Below are positions 23,301 to 37,260 of a stretch of 64,000 nucleotides of DNA, piece after piece (position 1 is the first letter of the stretch; each line of letters begins with the position of its first letter). Source of the stretch: Erythrocercus mccallii (lineage: Eukaryota; Chordata; Aves; Passeriformes; Dicruridae); the NCBI GenBank assembly GCA_013397435.1, contig VZRG01001647.1, positions 8,917 to 72,916 on the forward strand. Direction: 5' to 3'. The position numbers were made by a program, and so were the translations under genes. The notes under the pieces are model-generated. The model made no database searches and had not been told where the DNA came from. It worked only from the letters and a program-made list of their open reading frames with translations.

Positions 23301-25500
23301 TTGAAAAGTGTAATGCGCATCTGTGGCATGCAAAGGCATGCTCTTTAGGTAGATGAATGTTTTGGAGGATTAGGACATTTGGCCTAAACAGGTTAAATGT
23401 CAAATTATTGCCCATTAGGGGCAAAATGAATTATGGACACTCTTACAAAATTGAACTGTCTCCATCAGTCTCAGAAATTATTAGCGTTTAACTAGACCTG
23501 ACACAAGAGAGACAAGAGCTGATGGATTCTGCTAAGATGCTGTTTTGCTGGTACTGTAAAAGAGTTTGCTAATGATCACAATTTCCAAGTCATTCCCATT
23601 TTGGAAACATACATATTTAGTGTGTTTATACTACAAAAGCAATTACACATGGTTTCCCTGATTTGCCTTGAGATTACTGAAGATGAGAATTCAGCCTTAA
23701 ACTCTGACAACCCTTCAAAATGTGCTTACGTACTGTCTACATGAGCATGCCATGTCTCATTTTAATGCAGTTCTTGGAGAATTTTTTTTCAGTTCGACTT
23801 CACTAAACCCCATGGCTTTTCATCCCTGAAACGCCATCTCTTCTGTTTAGAAATGTGTCCTGTTTGGACTGTCCTGGCACCAGTTTGGGGTAATACTTAC
23901 CTAGCAAGGAAGTCTAGCTTTAGGTCATGGTTTTTTCCTGTGGCTGCTTTAGTCAAGTGACATGGTTTCTAATAGGAAAGATAACCTTTATCCATGTCTC
24001 TTTAGTGGCTGATATAGCAAAATACCTAAATTTGTGCTGAACCTTAAAAGTCATAAGAAGTCCTAAGAGAAGGGAGCCCATGTTTTAAATTCAAAACAAT
24101 TAAAATCAATCAAAACATTGTGCCAGTGTAATGTTTTGGCATGACTTCAGCTTCAGCATGTTTACTTGCCCTATGGCCTTTATTTGGGTAAAAGATTAAT
24201 TTTGTCTGACAGCTCATAGAGCAGAGTTTTCCAGTTTTCCAGGAAGGAGCTGAATGCCTCCACTGGTGAATAAAAATACACAGGTGTTTGTGGTATGGGG
24301 ACTACTTGACAGTGGTGCATGCTGAAAAAACTTGTCCACATATTCTGTGTATCCCATGTGAGCTCTGAAGGAACAAAACCATTTTCCTTACAAGACAGAC
24401 TTTATTTTTCCTGTTGGGACAGTAATTTGCCAAAGGACTGATGGCCTTCTTCCTTTTCAGATCAGCTTCCTTACCCTACCTCTCATTGAGTGTTGGGGGA
24501 GACTGCACATCACAGACTGATGTGTCATTGCTTGATCAGGTCTCTGCTCTGCTGCCCGCATTTTTCAAATGCCAAGCACACCAGCATGCTTTCCTTTAGT
24601 GTTGCTGGTGGGTTGTGATTTCCCCCCTCCATGAAAATGAACAGCTGATAAAGGAGCTGTTGGATCAATCTTCAGTCTGGACCAGTGCCTCTGTCTCTCA
24701 GGCTGTGGTCAATACCCTGCTGCTCCCCAGAGGAGTGCAGGAAACTTTATCTTGGCTAGTTACTGGTTTCTGCTCCTTAAGGTCAAGATTTTTCTGAGGG
24801 CCACTGGAGATTGCATATACTACTGACCAAGAGGATGACTACTACTATCAGTCATATTAGAATAATCTGCACTCTGGTGTACTAGAGATGAAAAAGAGTT
24901 ACTGATATTACAGAATTAGTGTACAGCAGGAGAAGCTAGGAATTATTTTACTGCCCGAGGGTAGCTGAGCATTGCAAAGAGTCATTACTGAGCTGTACCA
25001 ACATTTTCTCAACTGAATAAGAACCCTGGGAGCATCATCAGGATTATAATGATTTTCTAAAGTTCTACAATACGTTTTGGTGGGGGAGAGGAGAGGGGAA
25101 AGCACATGGTGAAACTGCTCAGGCTTGCTGGGTGTAGATGTTTCTCACAGACCTGCCAGCTGGTTTCTGCAAGTGCTCTTGTGTAACACTCATGGACAAA
25201 ACCACTTGTAAGTGGACAAGTCCCAGTTATTTTAAACCTTAAAGTATTGCCAGCTCTTCTCTGCATGTCTTTGGACAAGCTCATAAATTTATCTATTACT
25301 CTGATTTATTCAGTGCAAGAATTTTTTTATAACTTTATTCTTTGTTAGCTCAGCTTCACACCCATGTGGTTGTACTTGGCAGCCAAGCTGTGCAGTGTGC
25401 AGGTATTTTATCAATTGACCAATAATGCAAAAGAAATAATAACAAATGAATGAAACAATGAGCTTGGGAGAGTTTTTTTCCTGGAAACACAAGCTCAAAT
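17311..25500. other. Long unique noncoding stretch
   Basis: About 8 kb with no gene, transposon or RNA recognised. Short items are TA runs near 21224 and 22221, A+T-rich blocks near 22000-22700 and several homopolymers. The sequence CAG|GTAAGT reads on the minus strand near 22450 but has no convincing partner acceptor. Open frames are all under 100 codons and lack family resemblance. Confidence 0.55.
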
Positions 25501-28500
25501 GTGAAATTAGTATAGAAACATGTCACAGCTTTTAGACTTCTCTGCTGGCAGCTACATGTTTGGGGATCAGCTTGCACACATGCAGGCTCTACAGCTGTGG
25601 GGGGCCTTACTGCAGCCTTGGTTGAGTTTACCAGGGAGACCCATGGCACTTCAGAGGATGGGAGGAGATGAAGAGCTGTCCTGCCTCTGTAAGCACCATA
25701 TGACTTCTGCTGTTTTATCTGTACAATGAAGCCCTTTGTGAGGTAAAACAAGTTACAGACGTGAAGGGGAATCCAGTAAACTAGTGAAAGCTTGTATGTC
25801 CTTCCTTTCAAGCAGCTATAGGGCACTGCCTATTTTTTTTCCTGAAATAAACCACTAAACCCATTTTACAACATTTTGTGTATTCTGAGGCATATGTATA
25901 GAAAAGAGAATTTTAAAAGGAAAATCTATGTGAGCTTTGGTGTTAAATTTAATGAGTACTTGCTTTCATTCCAACCTCTTATTATTGCTATTACTTGATA
26001 ATTTTCCTTTTTTTTTATTTATGTGCTGATGTGTTCAACAGTAGATGCTTATGCTGCCACCTGCATACAATAATCAGCTTGTACAACCTCAGGGATGAAC
26101 TCTGCTGGTGGCATAAGCAGAAGTGCTTCAACCAGGACATGTGCTGATCCATAATCTCCTATGCCTTGATGAAAGTACATCTAAGGTATCATGGGCATTG
26201 AGAGACATACAAAGCATGGCCAAAACTTGATAGGAAATCACCCCTGCTTGGGAGGACTCACGAATTACAAAGTTAGGCCAAGAGTGAGGTGGGAAATAGA
26301 GTCAAATGCTTTGAGTTTCTAATGCAGCACAGGCTGCCTGACACCAGTCTAGTGTCACTTATGTCTTCTGCTGCCTCCTTGTGCTGGGCTGGGTGCACTT
26401 TACAGTCACCTGGCAGCAAAAAGGGGAGGTGTTCCTTTAGGACAGAGAAATCTGCCTCAGCTGCAGAATAAGAAGCTTCCAGCAGGTCAGAGAACATATT
26501 AAAGTTTCAGGGTTGGGGTGTATGAGAAGCAGAAGAGAACCTATGTTTAATGAAAGACCACTCCCGTGTGAATGATTGCTAGATAAGGAAAAACACAGTC
26601 TAGGGAACACCATAATGTTACAAGAAGCTATTCACTGCAGCACAGTACACGGCCATAAATTTCATATGAAGGTTATAACAGTTTTCTCCTCAAAAATTAC
26701 ACACTGAATGACTCTGAAAATGATAGTGGGCTCATCTGACATGTCTTTATAATAATGTATTTTAAAAAGGGGAAGATTGGAATGAGAAAAATAAGGAGAA
26801 TATTTGTATTTTGCCTTCTCCTGGAGTATCAGAGAGCTATATGCAAGAGTGCTCTATGAAGTCATATGGAGGACAACGATGGGGAGAAGTGAGGATTGTG
26901 TTTCTCATGGCCACACACACAAAGGCAGAGAGTGGCACTTCTAAGGTCTGTGCCGAGAGAAGCAGAATACAGCACCAAAATCTGGAGACCAATACTCTCC
27001 ATTACCTGGGTATTCTAGAATGCCTTTCTTTCTGCACAGTCTGTGCCAGGGCATTTCAATAGCCAGCATGTTCCTGCTATGGAGTCTCACTTTTCTGCTT
27101 CCTGTCCCCTATCCTCAAGGGTCTCCTTCAGCATTCAAAGGTTTTGGGTACCAGTGGCTCCAGGATCAGAACCATCTCTCCAAGGTAAAGCCAGTAGCTT
27201 CAGCAGCACCTGGCAGGACTCAAGTTCCTGTTCTTTTCCTTGTTCTCTCCTAATCTCACTTATGAATGGAAATCTCAACTTCAGAATGCATTTCTCTTTC
27301 TTCTTTCCTATTAGTAAATTGTTTTATCTGCATTTTTCATCAATTCAATGCATCAGACAAAATCCCGAATCAGTTTTGACCCAGGAATATTGTGAAATCA
27401 GTTAAGAATCTTTTAAATTTGAATATATAAATATTTTATTTATAGATCACATTTAATAACATGAAAAGAAAACATATTTGTGGTGTGTCAAGAGTTGGAA
27501 TTGTTACACTGAATAATATTTCCATGCAACCTGATGACTGAGTGGTGCTCCAGGGATTCTACAACACTGTGGAAAATACTGATGTTAAAAGTTGGTGCAG
27601 TTTTACTGTAAACATTGTTGAGAAAGTAAAAGAAGCTGCACTCTGCCTTTGGTAGAAGTGAATTAACTGGCATCATCTTCATTGGCAGTTTGCCAGTTTT
27701 ACACCAAAGCCCAATCTGGTTCTATAAGAACAATCTCGACACAAAGATACTGTAGTAGGAAGCTGCAAACAATGACTTCTCCTTAAGTTCTTCTATCCCT
27801 TCAACTTTTACCAGGGGTGATTTGGCCCGGTTTCATGTAGTGTAGTTAAACTTCCTTCTTTGGAATTGCACTTTTTTTTTCCACTTTTCCCTTTTGAACA
27901 CGTGTTTTTTCTGTCCCTCTCATACTAGCAGATGGTTTCCAGTTATATGCAGGAGCTTCTGTTCCCTGGGTTGCTATGCAACAAAATGCATCCTATCTGC
28001 ATCCTTTCTGCACTGTATCCCATTTCCGTTCAACAACTCAAAATAACCAGCTTAGTGCTTCAACATGCTGCTTCCTCTTTTCTACAGAGTTGAATATCTA
28101 TCAAGTATCTTCCTGGGCTTCCTATCTCTTCCTGTTACAGCCTTGAAAAAAAATGTGTTTGCCCTGAATTGATTTTCCTCATCACTTCCTATTTACATCA
28201 GTCCACTTAGTGCTAAGGCAGGCAAAACATACATAAATGAGTCACGCAGCTGCTAGCCCATAAAAAAAATAGTGTCAGCCAATTGTGTGATGTTTGAAAG
28301 CAAGATTCTTCATTGTTGTCAGGTGTGGGGTTCCTGTTTGTCCTTTTTATCATGGCTTTGTTTCCCTACTGATACCAGAAAGTTGAAAACAAACTTATTA
28401 TTTTTTTTTTCTGCTGGACTAGTAAAAAGGAAAATATTAATCTCCAGCATAGCAAGGGAGAAGATGTGATAGAAACAGTTGTATGGTTTTCCCTGGCTGA

Positions 28501-29670
28501 TAATGAGGCAAACTTTTTGATGGGGTTAATTTTGTGTTTGACCACTATGGTTGCAATTGCAAGTGTTCTGAAGTACTTGCTTAGTGTTCACTGCTAACGC
28601 TATGTTTTGCATGTTCTAAAGCATCTACACTGCTTTTTAATGCTCATCAGGCCAAGTGCAATTACTTTTCACTTCTAATACTTTATAGATGAACTTAATT
28701 CCCATTTTAATCATGTGTTGGCTTTCTTCATAGCAGGGAATGTAAGCGCTGGAAAACCTTTTGTTGCTTACTCTATAGATAAATTTAGTAGGTTAAAGGA
28801 CACAGAGATTTCTTTTGTGTAACTTGAGCAGTCTAAAGTCAGGCACCTACGCTCCCTCTCTAGTCAATGGAGAAAGAGGCACCTTCAGTAAATGAATTAC
28901 AGTAATTCAGTCATTCACTAAGATAGGTGGGATGAATCATTGAGACACAGGGTTTCTGTCTCTTTAGCAACAGTCAAAAGAATTTGGCTGATAGCTTGGG
29001 TGAAATGTCTGATTCTCAAATTGCTTAAGTGAATCTGGATATTAGCAGTCTGTTTTTGTATAATTACAGAATATTTTTCTGTTTCTCAAAAATAATTTCA
29101 AATTGTTTGTATCTCGTGCCATCATTTCCTGATAAAAATAATTTGATCCATGTTAAAACTACAAGTATGAGTGACCACTCAGCCAGTTTTTCTTTTTATA
29201 ATTGTTCTTCAAGGGTAATGTATATAAATAAATATCTGGGGGTTTTTGTAGCCTGAGCTCAGCCTATATTACACAAAATCCAGTCCTGCATTTCTGGAGC
29301 AGAAGGGTGCCTAAAACCCCTCTTGTTTCCAACAGCGGTGCCTGTGCTCAGATAAGGACTAGGTTAAGACCAGCTGAGTTTCAGTGCTTGAATCTATCCA
29401 GCTTGCAGTTGAAATAAAGCTTTTGATGAGAGATTATTCAAGGCAGAGTTAGATGATGCTTATCCAGAGCACTGTTTTAAACTATGTAGAACAATTTTCT
29501 ACGTTGCCTGAAAGCAGAATTTCAACCACCATTACCTTTCCGAAGGAATCTGAAAAGTTCTTTTATTAGATATCATTAATTTTCTACAGATCAAGTGGAC
29601 TTTGGAAGTCTATGCTTCCTGCATGGTTATTGACATTTTATATTTCCTAGAGCTATCCCTCAGTCATTCT
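25501..29670. other. Unique noncoding DNA
   Basis: A modestly G+C-richer part lies near 25520-25730, where a frame on the minus strand (25356-25826) is open for 156 codons. Its translation has no recognisable domain, and the plus strand is also open for part of it. The remainder is A+T-rich with a T run near 27866. No gene is supported. Confidence 0.5.
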
Positions 29671-30330
29671 GGTTTTGGCTCCCTGGCATGACCCTCCTCC
29701 AGGAGCTGGAGGTACAGGGCAGGGCTTTGCTTCTGGGGCTGCTGGGCTCCTGCTGTCCTCACTGCCAGTGCATCTCTCAGCCCTCTGGCAGTGGTTCTTG
29801 GCTTTCACCTTCCCTCCTGCAGCCCAGGACAGGCTTTGGCAGGGACAGGCAGATTCCTGCAGCTTTTGAGGGCTGCTTCTGCGCTGCCTCTCTCCTTGGA
29901 ACCTTCTTGGCTGGAACTGGGAGCATCAAGCAGAGCAAGTGAATGATAAGATTTCAGGTGGAGGTACAGCGCTTTGGCTTACAGCATTTATTGGGGTTGG
30001 AGGTCCTCTGCCCGCTCTCTTTCTTGCCCTGCAGAGTGCAGCAAAACCTGGGCACTGCCAGAGGATGTCTTGGGAGCAGCTTTTCCTTCAGGAAGCTCAA
30101 CCCCCCACTGCCACTTCCTTACTCTGGTGACAGCCTGTGCATGGGTTTATCCCTGTCAGAGCCCACTCTCAGGGCTTGTCCTTTTCCTCCACCTCCCCAG
30201 TGTGCTGAAAAGTTGAGGATTCCCCTTTTGCTGCTCCCCCTCTACTCAGCACCAAGATCTTGGTTTGGAGGCTCCCACTCTGCCTTCAGGAGCAACGCAA
30301 CTGATTCTGGCCACCAGGTTACAGTTGTCC
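29671..30330. other. G+C-rich, CpG-poor patch of unknown origin
   Basis: This 660-bp block is clearly richer in G+C than its surroundings and is full of CTG, CTCC and CAG words, but has very few CpGs, so it is not a CpG island. Overlapping plus-strand frames stay open (up to about 147 codons near 29943-30386), with low-complexity, Leu/Ser/Pro-rich translations and no recognisable domain. Possible explanations are an unrecognised repeat such as an old LTR, a transcript end, or G+C drift. I cannot choose among them. Confidence 0.45.
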
Positions 30331-32780
30331 TCATTCTGAGACAAACTAGATGGATTTCAACTTGCTACAGAAATAGCAGTAGATAATAAATAATATATTT
30401 ATTTGGAAAGTGCCAGTTTCAAACTGACATTAATAATACAATAGAATTAATGCACAGAGGAATTTTTCCCTGTTGGATCTTCAGAAAACCTTTACATTAA
30501 TACAGAAAGAGAATGAGTGCTGTAGTTCAGCAAGGTGTGGGAGTCGTTGGATGTTATCTGAAGGGCTCTGTGTGTGGAAAGGCTGCCTTGGGTGTTCATA
30601 CTTTGCTCTAGCTTTAATGTTTTGGAAGCTGTGCATTCAAAAGATAAGCAATGAAGGAGGATGGCTATAGAGAGGCTGTCAGGGATCATCCTTTAAAGAA
30701 ATGTGAGCCATTTTCTAATATCATGAGAAAGGAGAGGAGTTAAATTCAGGAGGGGTGAGGGAGTTCTATCCAGTAGGAACTTTCACAGCGAAGGGTAAGA
30801 TGGGTTTTGCTCTGAGAAACGATGGAAGGATCCTTCTAGACAGATGATGTCTCTTAATGAGACAGGATGCAAACTGGAATTTGGATTATAGCCCACAAAA
30901 TACAAGAAGAAAAAAAGTGCAAGGCTAACCTATACTTTCTTCCTTCTTTCTGATGAGTACCCTCACAGCCAAACATCTCTGATGCCCCAGGATCTGTGCA
31001 CACAGGCACATTTGAAAGCTTAGGCCCCACATTCAATATATGTCAAACACAGAGCAGTGGCAGATGTGCTATAATTGGTGTTGCTTATTTTATCCATGTG
31101 CATTGAAATGTGTACCACTGTTTAAAGTCCATATTAAGATTTCTGGACTCAAGGCTTACTTCTGCTAGCATGGGGTATGTATAAATTGAAGCACAATTGG
31201 TTCTTTTTGTAGATCTTGCTGTGTCGAAGGTGGATTTCCTTTTAATAAAGCAAATCTCACCATAACCACAGAATGATAGGAAATGCTAACTGTGGCCAAG
31301 TTATTTCACAATCAAGTTTTTATTGTGAAAATGATACTTCCTCTTAAATGAGCTCAATGCTTATTGCTTCCCAATAAAGAATTTAAAGTAATGTATAAGA
31401 AAAATATATTCTCAAGACATTATTGCTAATTAGGAGATACAGAGAATACATGTATTGGATCATAACTTGGTAATCTTATCTTTAAAAGGGAAGTCTGTGC
31501 CCTGTTGGTGTCTGTCTTAGAAACATGCAACCTAGAAAGACACAGAAAAACCAGCACAGACTAACACATCTTCAGTTCTTTTAAAGCAACCGAAGTCCAA
31601 GTGTTTTGGACTTAAAAAGTTTGCTTGCAGTCTTCCCTAGGAACCTGATGCATTTTCTTCCTATTTGAACTTCTAATTTAGCAGGCACTCTTCCTGAGTG
31701 TTGGCATGGGGTTTTATTAATTGTAGTAAGAGATATGTTTAGTCCCTTTTAAAATAAATTCTGTCATTCACAGGATGGTAAGGTCTTCTCTAGCTCTGCT
31801 TAATAGCAATATAATGATGGAATCAGAGGAACAGATGAATTCATATTTCATATGACAAAAATCAGAAGAAAAATGTTAGGAAAAATCTTTGCTGGGCCAA
31901 ATCTTTGTACTGTCTTAGTTTCATCATTCAATAACAAACAGGTACTCCTGGAAGAAATTGTCTTCACTATGATTTTTGTTTATTTGTTTTAAAAAGTCAG
32001 CAGAGCTAATCCCTGGGAATTAGAGGCCAGTCAGCAGGAGGTCAGAGTGGAAAGCAGAAGTGCAAAGCTGCAACTCATCTAACAAGAGATGAAATTATGT
32101 CCATGTGTTTCTCTAATAAGCAATTTGCATTAATCACTTTCTGGTAGCCTCACTAGCGTGTGTCCATGGAGGGATGTTCTTTCCCAAGCATTGATTGCCA
32201 TTGTACATTTGAGTTACTTTCAACTTTCTGATCATAATCAGTATGCATATAGAAGGGTTTGCAAGAGGAATCTTGTAAACCAAATTTTTACAAAAATGAC
32301 AATTACAGCAGAATGTTTCAGCACCAGCTCTTTGTTATTGACACAGTAACAGAAGAGAGGCAAGCACAGTGATTAACAAAGCAATCAATTCCAGCATTAT
32401 GCAGATTTTCTGCAAAGAAGAAGAGACTGTTCTGCTCACACATCATGGGTTCTTTGCTTGAAAAATAAGCTTTTTGCTGCCTTTTTTCTTCGTGTAGCCT
32501 GGCAATTAGGACCCATTTAAGAAAGTCTGGGAATTCATAGTGAGTTTACAATATGACTATATGAAATCAATAATATATCAATAAACAACATTTGTTATAT
32601 ATAAGCAAGCTATAACCAATATATCAATTGGGATAGGCCAAGTTTTAGCTTTCTCTACAGGAATCTGTATCTGAAATTCATGATGAGAATGAACCCCATT
32701 TAAAAAAATTAAGAAATGGTATTCTCATGCCTCTCCAGAGAGAGGGGAGGAGCATTGTGCTGCAGGTTTAGATTTCCTAT
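30331..32780. other. Unique noncoding DNA
   Basis: A+T-rich, with a small palindrome AAATAATATATTTATTT near 30387. A CR1-like pattern (TTAGGAAAAATCTTTG) near 31877 is too short to accept. No gene is seen. Confidence 0.55.
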
Positions 32781-33000
32781 GTAAGTGATGTGTTATGGCA
32801 AGTGCCCTTACAGGCTACAGCTCCTAACCTGCTCCTGGCAGTAGTGGAGCTGCATCCTCCATCCCATGCAGTCACTTCAGGACTGGGAATCCAGCTGGTA
32901 GTAGCTGTGTGGGCAGCTGGAGTCAAGCTCATCAGCAGTGTCAGGGTCCAGGCAAGGCCTGAAAGCTGTAAGGGAGCTTCAAACTCTGGGTGTGGGTAAT
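32781..33000. other. Small G+C-rich patch
   Basis: A 200-bp island of higher G+C in A+T-rich DNA, open in one frame on each strand (69 and about 100 codons). No recognisable product. It lies about 1 kb from a similar patch at 34.0 kb, which it may or may not be related to. Confidence 0.4.
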
Positions 33001-33980
33001 GTACACAGTATATCCCATGGTATGATACCTTTACAGCATCATGTATGCTCTTGAATATAATTGCTTTAATGAAATACAATTGTTTTGATTGTCTAGATTT
33101 GATTAAAAGTGATTTGTCTTGTTGCTGGAGTTATTCCTTTTTAAAAGCAGACTCAGTAACTAAACAAATTGAGAAACAGTTTGGTTATATAAGATATTAC
33201 CTCTGAGCCCAAAGTGGTCCTTCTCAGTAGGTTAAGTTAAAAAATCTTTCTAATCCTAACTCTGTAGAAGGTGCTCACAAGGGACAAATAGCTTAATATT
33301 GACATAGCCTTAAATATATTGAAAATACATAAATCAGAATAATGAGATTCATAAATATGTTAATATTAATGGGGAAACCTTTTGGGAAATGTAGTGTAAA
33401 ATCAAAGAAAAAGATGAACTTGAGATGTAAGCAATGATTCTAGTTAAATGAATAAAAGATTGGATATTTTGTTCCTCAAGTCAGAAAAAGACATCCTTTT
33501 GAAATTGTGCTTATGTCTTTAATACTGTCATAAACAGACCGCAAAAAACATTAGGGGAAAAACCTAAAGGTATCTGTAAAAGGCTGATAATAAATTAAAA
33601 CATTGGAATGATTTGTTTTTCGCATCATGGGAGGAGGAAAGCACCATGAAGCCTTTCTTTCAAAAATTCTCTTCAGAATCGATCGACTAATTCTACACTG
33701 AATTTCAAGGCTATAAAACTTTATTAGCAAGAAGAATATGTATATTGTTATTCATTTGTTCACACTGCAATGGTTAAGGTCCTGTCAGCATTTCCATTAA
33801 AAACCCCTATAATTTAACAGGAAACTCCAACACACATAAAAATATATTCAGGCTGCATTTGACAAAAGGGCCGCTCTAACCAGACTCTCAAAATTAATTC
33901 TATTTAGATGTTTTATAGCTTGAAAAGAAGCGAGTCATGTTCTTAGAGGTACATACAATCTCATACCTTCTACAGAGTAT
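33001..33980. other. Unique noncoding DNA
   Basis: Complex A+T-rich sequence with no gene or repeat recognised. Confidence 0.55.
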
Positions 33981-34430
33981 CCCCAATGTCAGCAGCTGCC
34001 AAAGCGCTCGCTATCTCCCCTTTCCTGGCTGACCCCCACTGTCCATCCACTGTTGCACAAGGAACATACCTCCTGTCCTGCTCCCAGTTACTGTGCCACG
34101 TTTGACTTCTCTGCATTATTAACCTTTGTTGGGCTGTGTGACTTTTCTCTTGAAAATTCTTCCATGGAACTGTGGCACTGTCCAGGGCATGGGACAAAGT
34201 CTGGGTGCGAAGATCCTGCTTGGACTGAGCTTGTGATGAAGGCTTCTGGGGCAGCGGCACTGGCTGTGGATGAGGACCCAGTGCTGCCCCAGGTCAGGGA
34301 GCTGAGGGTGATGCACAGATCACTGAGCTTGAATCCCAAAGGGATGCTGGGCTGGCCCACACTGGTGTCCCCCCAGGGGCTGAACCCCATCTTAAACCCT
34401 ACACTAAAATCAGCAACTGCAGTGATGTGG
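33981..34430. other. G+C-rich patch open on both strands
   Basis: A plus-strand frame from a TTG at 34053 to a stop at 34512-34514 (153 codons) overlaps a minus-strand frame of 128 codons (34088-34474). Long open stretches on both strands usually reflect composition and not coding. The predicted peptides show no family motif. There is no promoter or clear splice context. An old pseudogene or transposon fragment is possible. Confidence 0.35.
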
Positions 34431-37224
34431 AGGGGCATCTTTGCAATCCCTTCCTCAAGCAGTTCGAAAATCAATAATCACATCCTCTGCCAAAAGCTGA
34501 ATTTTGTGTCTTAAGACCAATTTATTTTGATACAGCAAGAAATGTTTTACTGTTAATGATTTAAACAGATGCTTGTACGTGTGTCTGAGGCAGAATACAA
34601 CTCAGAAGTGTTCAGATAGAGTTTGTGAGCGAAGTAAACTTTGGCTACTGAAACTACCACACCTTCATGCTTTAAGCACAGTCAGTGTGGGGGCATCACA
34701 CCTCCTGAATATCAGAGAAACCCAGGTTCTGCCCTGGTCACTGGTAAACTGGGCTTGTCAGGGTAGGAAACAAGATAGTTCAGATGCTTTTATGTTTTCT
34801 AATATATCATAAAATCTTCAGTTAATGTCTCAAAAATATGGTTGATTAAGATTGCAGAAAATCATGGGGCTTTCTGAGCAATAATTAATTTGAAGTTGTT
34901 TGTAAAAATTTCAGGTTCTCTACTGCTTAGTTGAGCTGTCTGCTGTGTAACAGCAGAAGCCAGACTGTAAAATACTGTTTGCTCCATTTCTTTAAAGTTC
35001 CATCAAAGATCGCTCTTGTTCATGTGTAGCTGACTACTGTACATCAGCAATGTTTTCAAATCTCAAATCAATATCCTGGATGTTTCCAGAGAAATTAATT
35101 AGTCTCACAAAGGAGTTGCTTTCCTAGTTTGGAAAAAGCCCCCATTGCTCCTGTTGGTATTGACTACACAGTCAACTGGAGAGACACAATATTTACCCTC
35201 CTAAGAGGTCAATTTAACTGCTCCAGGCACTACAGTAAATGTAAGAACACACTTTTCTGCTGTTTGGTTTATAAGCATTGACCACACACACACTCTTCGT
35301 TAAGTAAAATTGTTTCAGGCTATTGTTTCACTACCCATTTTTATGAATACCTATCCTCCATTATAATTATTCTTAAATTAGTAATTTTCTGTTTAGTGAT
35401 GGTCACTTCCCTAAAAACAGTATATATAAAAACCCCTTGATTTATTTCAAGGGAAGCAGACAGATTTTATCAAAAGGAAGCTTTATGATTAAATAAGACA
35501 TTTAAATACTGAAATTAAGAAATCCTACAATGTGCATTAGAAAATAATTTTTGACTACAAAACAAAAGCTCATTAATATAATTTGCATACATCTCCACAA
35601 CAGTACTTACATATTTATAGTATTTTGCTGTGTGGGAGTGATGCAATATTTGTCTTAGAGTCAGAGCTGCCGTTCATTTTTATGTAAGGTATTTCTGCAG
35701 GAATGTGCTGCCTTCACCATGGAACGTAGAGATGTGCATTTTTAAAACTACATGAAAAGTATATTTAAGCTGTCTATGTTTACGTGGTGCAGATTTTTGT
35801 GAGAAATTGATGACTATTGTAGGCTTTGGACGAGTGTTGCAATGCTTCCAGATCTGCAGACCTCCCACCCCCTGTTCTCAAGTAAAATTTTGGGAACTGG
35901 CAAATTTCGTTTTGGTATTTTTTAATGAAATGGTTTTGTTTTATTTTATTTATTTCATTTTCCATCTCTGAACATTTTCCTACAAAATACCCAGTAAACC
36001 CCACAAACAAAAATCCCAGCAAGCTTAAGTGGCCTGAAAATGAAAGGATGTTTGTTGGGCTGCCTTGCACTGGCTTTTAACCATTGGTCTTAAGGTCTCC
36101 AGTTTATAATGTTAGCATGTCATCAGGAAATTAAACCAGTAGTAAAATTCTCCCCTTATCTAAAACGTCCTAGCTCAGTTGGAGTTTACTTCCCAAGAGA
36201 TAATGTGAACTGTAGGACCACTGAACCCTTTGTTTCAGCAAATAGTTCAATGTTTTGTGTGTCTCAGGAGCAAGTGAGACTGTCCTTTGGCTTACTGAGC
36301 AGATAGGAGACATGGATCAAGGGCCCTTGAGCAGAAGAGAAATTCAAACACTGTTTTCTGTTCTCCTGCTGGCCAGGGAGGAACTGCTGGCACTTTCTAA
36401 AAAAAAATAATTATTCTAGTCCCTGGTTATTTTGAGGTGAAACTGTAATAACTGAATAGGTTTTTGCCAAAACTCACATTTGATGAATGCTTTATTTGCT
36501 GAAAAATCCTTCAACTTTGTGTGAATAATTATGGATTTAAGTGAATTCTCTCTAGAGAGTATATCAGATCATTTTAGAGTGCATAGAGTAAAGTTAGAAA
36601 CCAAGAAAGTGTTCTGCAGTCAGCTTCCTGCATGTCTGTTAAAAGTGGGAAGGGCTGTTGGGTTTTCCTTCCTATGACAGCTTGCCCATAACTCTTTAAT
36701 CAGTTTTCCATAGCTGAAAAGTGTTGTTGGCTTTGTTTATTACAGAGAACTGTGAGTCAGTGTTTTCTTCTTGGTATAGCCAACATGAATCATGGTTTAT
36801 AAACATCCTGTTGGTATTGATGGAATAACTAGGGACTAACTAATAAGACTTTGATCTTTGCAAGTAACTCACATATAAGGCATGTCGGTACTCTTCAAAG
36901 TGTTAACATAAAAAAACCCCAAAAAAACCCTTACACAGGAAAAAATCCTCCATGAATGTAGGATGTACACTGAAATGTTATTTCATGTGCAGTGTTTCTA
37001 AGAATATATCTTAAATGCCCTAACATATTTGGATCCAAGGAATTCAAAAACTGATTTGATTTCTTTCTGCTATTTTATAAGAACATATTCAGGAATTTCT
37101 TGCAAGAGCTATGAGAAGGATGGGCCATTTGAAATCCAGACTTTTAAAATTATTTTAATTTGTTTTCTTCTTATTCTTTTTTTAAAATTTCCTGTATACT
37201 CAATGGCTGACATCAGTTATATGA
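34431..37224. other. Unique noncoding DNA
   Basis: A+T-rich sequence. Two abutting A7/C-tract units occur near 36910-36930. No gene is supported. Confidence 0.55.
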
Positions 37225-37260
37225 GTATATATATATATGGTTATATACACAATAATATAA
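37225..37260. repeat. TA-rich simple repeat
   Basis: About seven TA units, then an interrupted TATACAC and ATAATATAA tail. Confidence 0.8.

Noticed and set aside
25356..25826. Minus-strand 156-codon frame
   Set aside because: No recognisable domain, the opposite strand is also open, and the local composition explains the lack of stops.
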